Origin: an uncultured Muribaculaceae bacterium
Lineage (GTDB): Bacteria > Bacteroidota > Bacteroidia > Bacteroidales > Muribaculaceae
NCBI GenBank assembly: GCA_910577315.1
Contig: CAJTME010000007.1
Location: 62,001 to 126,000, forward strand
DNA: 64,000 bases
Reading direction: 5' to 3'
Shown: positions 9,506-16,785 of the stretch, in pieces
Position numbering within the stretch: position 1 is the stretch's first letter
Layout of the letters: every line of letters starts with the position of its first letter
Position numbers and translations under genes: made by a program
Notes under the pieces: generated by a model
The model's database searches: none
What the model was told of the DNA's origin: nothing
Seen by the model: the letters and a program-made list of their open reading frames with translations, nothing else

Positions 9506-10558
9506 TTATTCAGTTACAATCATTTTCTTTATGCCAACTTCGACATTGTCTACAACCAAGGCATATAAATACAGTCCAGGAGATAGAGTCTCCCCGGGGA
9601 TTATCAGCTCACCTTTTGAGCACATCACGTCAAGCGGATACGAGCCTACTTGAGAGCCTTGCAGATCATAAACATATATGCAGGCTGTTGAAGCATTCGT
9701 TCCAAGTCCATATTTTATGGTGGTAGAAGCCTTAAATGGATTTGGCGTATTGTTACCTAAATAACATTTATCCATTATTTCATTGTCTACGTTGCCATTA
9801 AGACGTGACTTAACCACAGAGTTGTCAGGTGACAAAGATTGTTTAAGTTCATCAACTTGATGAGCCAAACTCTGTATGGTCTGAAGCAATAACGGAACCA
9901 TTCCTGCATAGTCCACATAAGCGTTACCATCATTGTCGGTTCTCACCAGTGATGGGAACGAGCGTTTAAGGTCCTCCGCATCTATACAATATACCAGTTC
10001 CGATTCATCTTTTTGAGATCCCTGAATACGTGGTACAGCAAATGATGCTACACCCATTTCTGTTTCATATGTACCTAACCCAAGCACTGCATCAACATTA
10101 TCCTTACGCGAAATAAACTCAGCACTTGCTTTGGACATTGCATTAAGATATGGAGCCTTAACATAATAATGATATGCTGAGATTCCCGCACAATTAAAAT
10201 CGAAATTATATGAGTCGAAACCAAACGAGAATAGCGTGTCAATAGCAGTGGAACCAACAGTGCAAGCAATGCCATTCTTACCATGTAGCCACAAGCGCCC
10301 TGAATTTTGAGCAGATTCACCAATGCCAGTACTAATATTAGCGATTGTGCTTGAACCGAATAAAATATTTGCGCCCTGAGCCGACCCACTCAGAGGATAT
10401 ATGAGCATCGAAGCATATGGATTTGGAGATAATGACACTCCGGCAGAAGTGGTAGGCTGTTTGCCAACTCGAGATTGCCCGCTTTTCAAAACAGACAACT
10501 GAGCCGACAACGTAAACGGCATTAACAACAGGAAAAGGACTTTCATCAGGTTTTTCAT
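9506..10558 (-). CDS. Secreted protein with S74-like region and type IX sorting tail
   Basis: Translation most likely starts at the ATG at 10558, which gives a signal peptide (MKNLMKVLFLLLMPFTLSAQ) and a product of about 350 residues. The frame extends upstream only to a TTG at 10585. Near residues 210-245, FPSLVRTDNDGNAYVDYAGM and then LLLQTIQSLAHQVDELK resemble the end of a phage-tail-fibre chaperone (peptidase S74) domain, including its final coiled coil. The last 80 residues are a type A Por secretion tail, with NNTPNPFKASTTIKY at its start and GLYLYALVVDN near its end. This supports export by a type IX system and surface attachment. A good promoter lies just upstream, and the C25 peptidase gene follows in the same unit. 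Confidence 0.82.
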   Translation of the reverse strand: MKNLMKVLFLLLMPFTLSAQLSVLKSGQSRVGKQPTTSAGVSLSPNPYASMLIYPLSGSAQGANILFGSSTIANISTGIGESAQNSGRLWLHGKNGIACTVGSTAIDTLFSFGFDSYNFDFNCAGISAYHYYVKAPYLNAMSKASAEFISRKDNVDAVLGLGTYETEMGVASFAVPRIQGSQKDESELVYCIDAEDLKRSFPSLVRTDNDGNAYVDYAGMVPLLLQTIQSLAHQVDELKQSLSPDNSVVKSRLNGNVDNEIMDKCYLGNNTPNPFKASTTIKYGLGTNASTACIYVYDLQGSQVGSYPLDVMCSKGELIIPGETLSPGLYLYALVVDNVEVGIKKMIVTE

Positions 10559-10615
10559 ATCATGGATGGATTTAAGGTAATTCAATAAGAATTTCGGCTA
10601 TTTTGTTCTCATTTG

Positions 10616-10647
10616 CAAATATACTATTGAAATTTATAAAAGTCAAG
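10616..10647 (-). promoter_or_regulatory. Promoter of the sorting-tail / C25 peptidase unit
   Basis: On the minus strand a CTTG at 10647-10644 is followed after 20 bases by TATATTTG at 10623-10616, a good Bacteroidota -33/-7 pair. The ATG at 10558 lies about 50 bases past the expected start of transcription. Confidence 0.72.
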
Positions 10648-10699
10648 ACTTGGTTACACTCGTTAACATATATTAACCATACCTATATTTAATAACCTC

Positions 10700-10728
10700 G
10701 TTGGCTGTTTCCATTTCGCATATCCTTG
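10700..10728 (+). promoter_or_regulatory. Possible clpB promoter
   Basis: GTTG at 10700-10703 is followed after 17 bases by TATCCTTG at 10721-10728, one mismatch from TAnnTTTG. Spacing is shorter than usual. The rest of the 10559-10830 interval shows only AT-rich sequence on the left and a GC-rich clpB leader on the right. Confidence 0.35.
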
Positions 10729-10830
10729 CAGTGATGGCGGCTCAACCCGAAAGGAGGGCGTTTTTAAACGGGCCCTAAACTTTACATCGCGCCGCTTGTT
10801 TGATAAATAAACATTCAACCTCTACGAATC

Positions 10831-13437
10831 ATGAATTTTAATAATTTCACCATCAAGTCGCAAGAAGCGATTCAAAAGGCCGTGGAACTGACCCGCGCTG
10901 CGGGCACACAGTCCATCGAGCCGGTCGTGCTGCTCAAAGGCGTGGTCGACGAGGGTGAGTCGCTGGTTAAGTTTATTTTCCAGAAAATAGGCGCCAACCC
11001 CGCCGGCATCAACGCTCAGATTGAGCGCGAGATTGCCGCGCTGCCGAAAGTGAGCGGCGGAGAGCCTTACCTGAGCCGCACCTCAAACGACGTGCTTCAG
11101 AAAGCGCTCGACATCGCCAAGAAACAGGGTGACGAATATGTGACCCTTGAGGCGCTGCTAATGGCGTTGTTTGAGGTCAACTCGCCCGCATCTACCATCC
11201 TCAAGAACGCCGGCCTCGGCAAAAAGGAGCTTGAGGCCGCCGTGGCCGAACTCCGCAAGGGCAAGACCGCAACCGATCAAAATTCGGAGGAGACGTACAA
11301 CGCCCTGTCGAAGTATGCCGTCAATCTCAACGAACGCGCCCGCTCGGGCAAGCTCGACCCCGTGATCGGCCGAGACGAGGAGATACGCCGCGTGCTCCAG
11401 ATTCTCAGCCGCCGCACCAAGAACAACCCGATGCTCATCGGCGAGCCAGGCACAGGCAAGACCGCCATCGCCGAGGGTCTCGCTCACCGCATCGTGCGCG
11501 GCGACGTGCCCGAGAACCTGCGCACCAAACAGATTTACTCGCTCGACATGGGCGCCCTGGTTGCGGGAGCAAAGTATAAGGGTGAATTTGAAGAACGCCT
11601 GAAAGCCATCGTGAACGAAGTGCAGAGCAGCGACGGCGAAATCATTCTTTTCATCGACGAAATCCACACCCTTGTAGGTGCGGGTAAGGGAGAGGGAGCC
11701 ATGGACGCCGCCAACATCCTCAAGCCGGCCCTGGCTCGCGGCGAACTGCGCAGCATCGGCGCCACCACCCTCGACGAATATCAAAAGTATTTTGAAAAGG
11801 ACAAGGCTCTGGAACGCCGTTTCCAAAAGGTCATGGTCAACGAGCCCGACGAACTGAGCGCCATCGCAATCCTCCGCGGACTGAAAGAGCGCTATGAAAA
11901 CCACCACAAGGTGCGCATCCGCGATGAGGCCATCGTTGCGGCAGTGCAGCTTTCAGAGCGTTACATCACCGACCGTTTCCTCCCCGACAAGGCCATCGAC
12001 CTCATTGACGAGGCCGCATCGAAGCTGAAACTCGAAATCGACTCCGTTCCGCAGGCGCTCGACGACATAACCCGCCGCATCGCCCAAAAGGAAATCGAAC
12101 GCGAGGCCATCAAACGCGAAGGCATGGACGACCGCGTACGCGAAATCGAGAAAGAAATCGCCTCGATGCGCGACGAGGAAAAGGAATACGCGGCCAAATG
12201 GAAAGCCGAGAAAGAGCTCATCAACCGCATCCAGCAGAATAAAATCGACATCGAGCAACTCGGTTTCGAGGCCGAACGCGCCGAGCGCGAAGGCGACTAT
12301 GCGAAAGTTGCTGAAATCCGCTATTCCAAAATCCAGTCTAAGGAGAAGGAAAACGCCGACATCCAGGAACAGCTCAAGATGATGCAGGGCGACAAGGCCC
12401 TCATCAAGGAAGAGGTCGACGCCGAAGACATCGCCGACGTGGTTTCGCGCTGGACGGGCATCCCGGTCAACAAGATGGTGCAGAGCGAGAAAGAAAAGTT
12501 GCTCCATCTTGAAGAAGAACTCCACTCGCGCGTAGTGGGTCAGGAAGACGCCATCCGCGCCATCGCCGACGCAGTGCGCCGTTCGCGCGCCGGACTCGCC
12601 GACCCGAAACGTCCCATCGGCTCGTTCATATTCCTCGGCACCACCGGTGTCGGCAAGACCGAGCTCGCCAAGGCTCTGGCCGAATACCTTTTCGACGACG
12701 AGAACATGATGACCCGAATCGATATGTCGGAATATCAGGAGAAACACAGCGTGTCTCGCCTTGTCGGAGCGCCTCCGGGATATGTGGGCTATGACGAGGG
12801 CGGCCAGCTCACCGAGGCCGTACGCCGCAAGCCCTACTCCGTAGTGCTGTTTGATGAAATCGAGAAAGCCCACCCGGATGTGTTCAATATCCTGCTGCAG
12901 GTACTCGACGACGGACGGCTCACCGACAACAAGGGCCGAAACGTCAACTTCAAGAACACCATCATAATAATGACGTCGAACATGGGCGCCCACCTCATCC
13001 GCGACAACTTCTCGAAGATGACCGACGAAAACCGCGCCGAGACCATCGACAAGACCAAGGAACAGGTGCTCGACATGCTCAAACAGACCATCCGTCCCGA
13101 GTTCCTCAACCGTATCGACGAAATCATAATGTTCACGCCGCTCAACCGCGACGAAATCGAAGAAATCGTCGGACTGCAGATCAAGTCAATACAGAAGATG
13201 CTGAAAGTGTCGGGCGGCATCGACCTCAAGGTCACTCCCGAGGCCCTGTCGTTCCTCGCCGACGAAGGCTACGATCCCGAGTTCGGCGCCCGTCCCGTCA
13301 AGCGCGCAATCCACCGTCTCGTGCTCAACCAGCTGTCGAAAGACATCCTTGCGCAGAAAGTCGACAAAGACCATCCCATCGTAATCGACGTCGACGGCAA
13401 GGGCGAGGACGCGAAGCTCGTGTTCCGCAATTCTTAA
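10831..13437 (+). CDS. clpB: ATP-dependent chaperone ClpB
   Basis: This is a cytoplasmic AAA+ disaggregase that works with DnaK to recover aggregated proteins. The 868 residues show the full architecture: N-terminal Clp-N repeats (about 1-145), first AAA module with Walker A GEPGTGKT near residue 204, a coiled-coil M domain (about 400-530, with IEREAIKREGMDDRVREI), and a second AAA module with GTTGVGKT near residue 603 and the R-finger region MNRI-like FLNRIDEI. The M domain separates ClpB from ClpA and ClpC. The gene stands alone, with its own terminator immediately downstream. Confidence 0.98.
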   Translation: MNFNNFTIKSQEAIQKAVELTRAAGTQSIEPVVLLKGVVDEGESLVKFIFQKIGANPAGINAQIEREIAALPKVSGGEPYLSRTSNDVLQKALDIAKKQGDEYVTLEALLMALFEVNSPASTILKNAGLGKKELEAAVAELRKGKTATDQNSEETYNALSKYAVNLNERARSGKLDPVIGRDEEIRRVLQILSRRTKNNPMLIGEPGTGKTAIAEGLAHRIVRGDVPENLRTKQIYSLDMGALVAGAKYKGEFEERLKAIVNEVQSSDGEIILFIDEIHTLVGAGKGEGAMDAANILKPALARGELRSIGATTLDEYQKYFEKDKALERRFQKVMVNEPDELSAIAILRGLKERYENHHKVRIRDEAIVAAVQLSERYITDRFLPDKAIDLIDEAASKLKLEIDSVPQALDDITRRIAQKEIEREAIKREGMDDRVREIEKEIASMRDEEKEYAAKWKAEKELINRIQQNKIDIEQLGFEAERAEREGDYAKVAEIRYSKIQSKEKENADIQEQLKMMQGDKALIKEEVDAEDIADVVSRWTGIPVNKMVQSEKEKLLHLEEELHSRVVGQEDAIRAIADAVRRSRAGLADPKRPIGSFIFLGTTGVGKTELAKALAEYLFDDENMMTRIDMSEYQEKHSVSRLVGAPPGYVGYDEGGQLTEAVRRKPYSVVLFDEIEKAHPDVFNILLQVLDDGRLTDNKGRNVNFKNTIIIMTSNMGAHLIRDNFSKMTDENRAETIDKTKEQVLDMLKQTIRPEFLNRIDEIIMFTPLNRDEIEEIVGLQIKSIQKMLKVSGGIDLKVTPEALSFLADEGYDPEFGARPVKRAIHRLVLNQLSKDILAQKVDKDHPIVIDVDGKGEDAKLVFRNS

Positions 13438-13455
13438 AATTTCTCAACTGAAAAC

Positions 13456-13496
13456 CGAGGCCGGAGTCCTTACCGAGATTCCGGCCCCGTTTTTTT
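13456..13496 (+). terminator. clpB intrinsic terminator
   Basis: A GC-rich stem (13456-13465 with 13480-13489, one mismatch; core GGCCGGA/TCCGGCC) is followed by seven T residues from 13490, 20 bases after the clpB stop. Confidence 0.9.
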
Positions 13497-13566
13497 ATGC
13501 ACCGCCAAAACCTTACAAGGTCCAAAGTGGTTATACTTATGAGTCTAACAAAACACCTTTTTACTG

Positions 13567-14049
13567 ATGAAAAAAATATTTTACTTTCTGCTCTGCGTCC
13601 TTCCGCTTGTTTCGTTCACATCGTGTGATGACGACAATGATTTGCCCGATGTAGATTTCTCCATCGCCATCTCGGACGGCACATTCGTCGACGGGAAAAT
13701 ATACGCTGTGGCCGGAACCGACCTTGTGATCGACGGCATCACCGTCATCAACAACGAAAAGGGCAAAGAAGCCATCATCCCCTACGCCAACTATTTCTGG
13801 GATTTCAGGCCGCTTGGACAGAGCGTCATCGCCCCCTACGGCATCACGATAGCGCTCCCCGAAGAAATGGAACCCGGCGAACACATCCTTGAAATTTCAG
13901 CGCCGGTATATGCCGTCGACAAATCCCCGGCATTCACCGTGCTCGACTATACCGTGGTCGTTGTTTCTGACGAAAGCGACATTCCCGACGGAGGCACAGC
14001 CTCGACAGTCGGCACACCGCAGATACAGGCCAACGACCCCGCGAAATAA
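13567..14049 (+). CDS. Small lipoprotein of unknown function
   Basis: The 160-residue product has a lipoprotein signal peptide with a lipobox (VSFTSC, Cys about residue 20) followed by acidic residues (DDDND), which in Bacteroidota can favour surface exposure. The mature part looks like one immunoglobulin-like beta sandwich (about 30-140: FSIAISDGTFVDGKIYAVAG, later GEHILEISAPVYAVD), followed by a low-complexity tail. No enzyme motif is visible. It lies between clpB and the next small gene on the same strand, behind the clpB terminator, so it should have its own promoter; TACTTATG at about 13534 is a weak -7 candidate. Confidence 0.75.
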   Translation: MKKIFYFLLCVLPLVSFTSCDDDNDLPDVDFSIAISDGTFVDGKIYAVAGTDLVIDGITVINNEKGKEAIIPYANYFWDFRPLGQSVIAPYGITIALPEEMEPGEHILEISAPVYAVDKSPAFTVLDYTVVVVSDESDIPDGGTASTVGTPQIQANDPAK

Positions 14050-14079
14050 AACTCTCCTCACCAATAAAGACTGAATATT

Positions 14080-14370
14080 ATGAAACCCTCCACTAAAAAA
14101 GTTGTCGAACACATCGTTGACAACTACCGCAAGGCCGGAAAGGCCATGGGCCGCACCGAAGAACGCAACGGACAGCTCGCATCATGGATGACAAAAGACA
14201 CATTCGACGACACCGCCGACAAAATCCAGGGAGCATACGACGCCGGCGACTTCGACAACGTTCCCGAATCGGAAGTTGACGCACTCATGGACAAATACGG
14301 CGCGAGCGACATCTACCACCTCACCGCCTCGTATTTCAACGCCACCGGCAAAATCCTCAACGTAGAATAA
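14080..14370 (+). CDS. Small hypothetical protein
   Basis: The 96-residue, mostly helical and acidic protein begins MKPSTKKVVEHIVDNYRKAG. It has no signal peptide, membrane segment or cysteine, and I do not recognise it. Codon use matches the GC-rich neighbours, and the 30-base gap after the lipoprotein gene plus the strong terminator that follows suggest a real two-gene transcript. The repeated short helices separated by D/N-rich turns could be a small binding domain, but nothing supports a specific role. Confidence 0.65.
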   Translation: MKPSTKKVVEHIVDNYRKAGKAMGRTEERNGQLASWMTKDTFDDTADKIQGAYDAGDFDNVPESEVDALMDKYGASDIYHLTASYFNATGKILNVE

Positions 14371-14392
14371 TACTCCGCTTCATCTCCCTCCC

Positions 14393-14427
14393 GCGGGCCG
14401 ACCACCACGTCGGCCCGCTCATTTTTT
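14393..14427 (+). terminator. Intrinsic terminator of the lipoprotein/hypothetical unit
   Basis: A perfect 10-bp stem (GCGGGCCGAC at 14393-14402 with 14409-14418) and a 6-base loop are followed by a T run at 14422-14427. The T run overlaps the last codons of the convergent 53-residue gene on the other strand. Confidence 0.88.
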
Positions 14428-14580
14428 CAGCAGGGGCATGAAGACGATGACCGCAGCGGCAAGGGCGACGGCAATCACGACCAGCACAATTATGCCCCAG
14501 CGCTCAAGGCTGCGGGGAATACGGTCTATTTGGCGGTGGGGCGGCTCCGGCCTCAGTTCTATCTTGCGTCTGTCGCTCAT
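14419..14580 (-). CDS. 53-residue membrane stub resembling a HlyD N-terminus
   Basis: The ATG at 14580 overlaps the stop of the exporter gene as ATGA, and the frame runs 53 codons to a TGA at 14421-14419. The first part (RRKIELRPEPPHRQIDRIP, then RSLERWG) leads into a single membrane segment (residues about 30-50, IIVLVVIAVALAAAVIV). As I recall, HlyD-family adaptors of Bacteroidota bacteriocin exporters begin with the same pattern: an ELRSE-like motif, a P-x-W-I-x-R-W-G-like motif, then the membrane helix. Here the periplasmic part is absent and the gene stops two residues after the helix. It may be a minimal partner of the exporter or the remnant of a lost adaptor. Confidence 0.7.
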   Translation of the reverse strand: MSDRRKIELRPEPPHRQIDRIPRSLERWGIIVLVVIAVALAAAVIVFMPLLKK

Positions 14581-16784
14581 TGTCCGAGTTCAAGTTGATT
14601 CTTAATCAGTGAATAGTAAGCGCCGCGGCGTGCAATCAGCTCTTCGTGACTGCCGACTTCGGCCACGCGCCCCTTGTCGAGCACGATAATCTGGTCGGCA
14701 TTGACCACGGTCGAAAGCCTGTGGGCCACGACAACCACGGTGCGTCCCTCATAAAATTTCTCCAGATTCGCCACAATCTCGCGCTCGTTGGTGGCGTCGA
14801 GGGCATTGGTGGCCTCGTCGAGAAATATATAGTCGGGGTTCTTGTAGACGGCACGCGCAATCAGCACACGCTGACGCTGGCCCTGACTCAGGCCGGTACC
14901 GTCGCGGCCGATCATGGTGTTGTACTGCAACGGCAGTCCCATCACGAAATCGTGGATATTGGCCACCCTCGCTGCGTGTTCAAGCCGGTCAATGTCCACG
15001 GGACCATCGCCGACGGCGATATTACGCGCGATGGATTCAGAAAATATCACACCGTCCTGCATCACCACCCCGCAGCGGTTGCGCCACCATTTCATCGAAT
15101 AGGCGGCAAGTTCACGCCCACCCACCCTGATATGACCCTTTGCCACGGGATAGTAGCCGAGCATCAGTTTCACAAGGGTTGATTTGCCGCTGCCCGACGC
15201 ACCGACAATTGCCGTCACCTTGCCCTCGGGCACCGTTATTGAGATGCCGTCGACAGTAAAATCAGGAGCATGCGGGTCGTATTTGAAGCCGACGCCGTCA
15301 AAACATATCTCTCTGCCGCCGTCCGTGGGAAACGAATCAGCGCTGGCGCAGCGGTCCTCCTCGTTGCGCGACGAATGAATCTCGTTGATTCGCTCCAGCG
15401 ATATTTTCACATCCTGCAGCGAGTAGACAAATCCCATCAACTGGTCGACCGGCGAGTTCAACTGCCCGATGATATACTGCACCGCCAGCATGGCGCCGAG
15501 GGTCATCGAACCGTTGATTACAGCCGTGGCCGCCAGTACGGTGATGAAGATATTCTTGACCTCGTTGATGACAAGCGAGCCGGCCTCCTGGGTCTGCTGG
15601 AGCTTGAGCGAGCGCATCTGCACGTCAAACAGGTCGGCCTGCACGTCCTCCCATTCCCTGCGACGCCGTTCCTCGCAGTCCTGCAGCTTGATTTCCTGCA
15701 TTGTGGTGACAAACTGATATGTTTTGTTGTTGTTGACGGCCTGTTGCTCAAAAAGGTCATAGTCGAGCAGCTTTCGCCTGCGCAGGAACGACGCGATCCA
15801 CACCCCGTAGACCACGCTCCCAAGGGCGAACACGGCAAATATCAAGCCATTGTAAACCAACAGCACTATGCCGAAAATCAAGAAGCTCAACACCGAGAAA
15901 AGTATTCCGAGCACCTGCTGGGTGAGGAAGTTCTGCACGCGCGCATGGTCGCCGATGCGCTGGAGCAGGTCGCCCATGAGCTTTGTGTCGAAGAAGCTCA
16001 TGGGAAGTTTGAGCAGCTTCACGAAAAAGTCGCTCACCAGCGAAAGGTTGATGCACAGGGAAATGTGCAGCAGCAAGCGCCGGCGGATGATGTCGGTCGC
16101 CATCCTGCCCGCCACAATCATCAGCTCTCCCAACAGCACCAGCCATATGAAACCGATGTCGCTGTCGCGGATGCCCACATCGACAATCGCCTGGGTGAGG
16201 AAGGGAATTATGAGCTGCAGAACGCATCCCAGAGCCAGCCCGGCGACAATCTGCGCGAAATAGCGGCGGTAGCGGTTGATATACCGGGCCAGGAAACGCA
16301 GCGACCGCTCGGGCTGCACCTCGCGGCATGCTGTCGAAAAATCGCCGGTGGGCTCGAAAAACATGGCGATGCCGGTGGCGCGGTCGCCCGACGTCTGCGT
16401 CACCCACCTTCGTTCCTGCTCCACGCGGCTGCACTTTTTCAGCCCCTTGGCCGGGTCGGCGATGCGGAACTTTCCGCTGCGGGTCATCCCGTAGAACACC
16501 ACAAAATGTTTCTGGTTCCAGTGCAATATGGCAGGGCCACCCGAGGCGGCGAGCTCGTCGAGGGTGAGGCGCCCGGCCGCACTTTCAAGGCCGAGGCGCT
16601 CCGCAGCCTGCGAGATGCCCAGCATCGACACGCCCTCGGTGGTGGCAAAGCAATGGCGCGACACAGCCTCAACCGTCATCCGGCGCCCGAACAGGCCGCA
16701 CACCATCGCAAGACTTGCCGCCCCGCACTGCATCGAGTCGGGCTGCCTTACGAAATGTATGCGCTCCCCCCGTGCCATAGCCAC
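14577..16784 (-). CDS. C39-peptidase ABC exporter (PCAT) for double-glycine peptides
   Basis: The 735-residue protein combines three parts: an N-terminal C39 peptidase, a six-helix exporter domain and an ATPase domain. The peptidase has Cys20 in SMQCGAAS, His93 in NQKHFVVFYG and Asp110 in IADPAKG, so the catalytic residues are intact. The ATPase has Walker A (GASGSGKST) near residue 530, signature LSQGQRQR near 630, Walker B (IFLDEATNALD) near 656 and the AHRLSTV switch. Such transporters cut leader peptides after Gly-Gly while exporting the core. The start is GTG at 16784 or ATG at 16778. It follows the barrel gene by one base, and the membrane stub overlaps its end. The double-glycine precursor at 24859-25092 is the obvious substrate. 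Confidence 0.95.
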   Translation of the reverse strand: MAMARGERIHFVRQPDSMQCGAASLAMVCGLFGRRMTVEAVSRHCFATTEGVSMLGISQAAERLGLESAAGRLTLDELAASGGPAILHWNQKHFVVFYGMTRSGKFRIADPAKGLKKCSRVEQERRWVTQTSGDRATGIAMFFEPTGDFSTACREVQPERSLRFLARYINRYRRYFAQIVAGLALGCVLQLIIPFLTQAIVDVGIRDSDIGFIWLVLLGELMIVAGRMATDIIRRRLLLHISLCINLSLVSDFFVKLLKLPMSFFDTKLMGDLLQRIGDHARVQNFLTQQVLGILFSVLSFLIFGIVLLVYNGLIFAVFALGSVVYGVWIASFLRRRKLLDYDLFEQQAVNNNKTYQFVTTMQEIKLQDCEERRRREWEDVQADLFDVQMRSLKLQQTQEAGSLVINEVKNIFITVLAATAVINGSMTLGAMLAVQYIIGQLNSPVDQLMGFVYSLQDVKISLERINEIHSSRNEEDRCASADSFPTDGGREICFDGVGFKYDPHAPDFTVDGISITVPEGKVTAIVGASGSGKSTLVKLMLGYYPVAKGHIRVGGRELAAYSMKWWRNRCGVVMQDGVIFSESIARNIAVGDGPVDIDRLEHAARVANIHDFVMGLPLQYNTMIGRDGTGLSQGQRQRVLIARAVYKNPDYIFLDEATNALDATNEREIVANLEKFYEGRTVVVVAHRLSTVVNADQIIVLDKGRVAEVGSHEELIARRGAYYSLIKNQLELGQ

Positions 16785-16785
16785 G

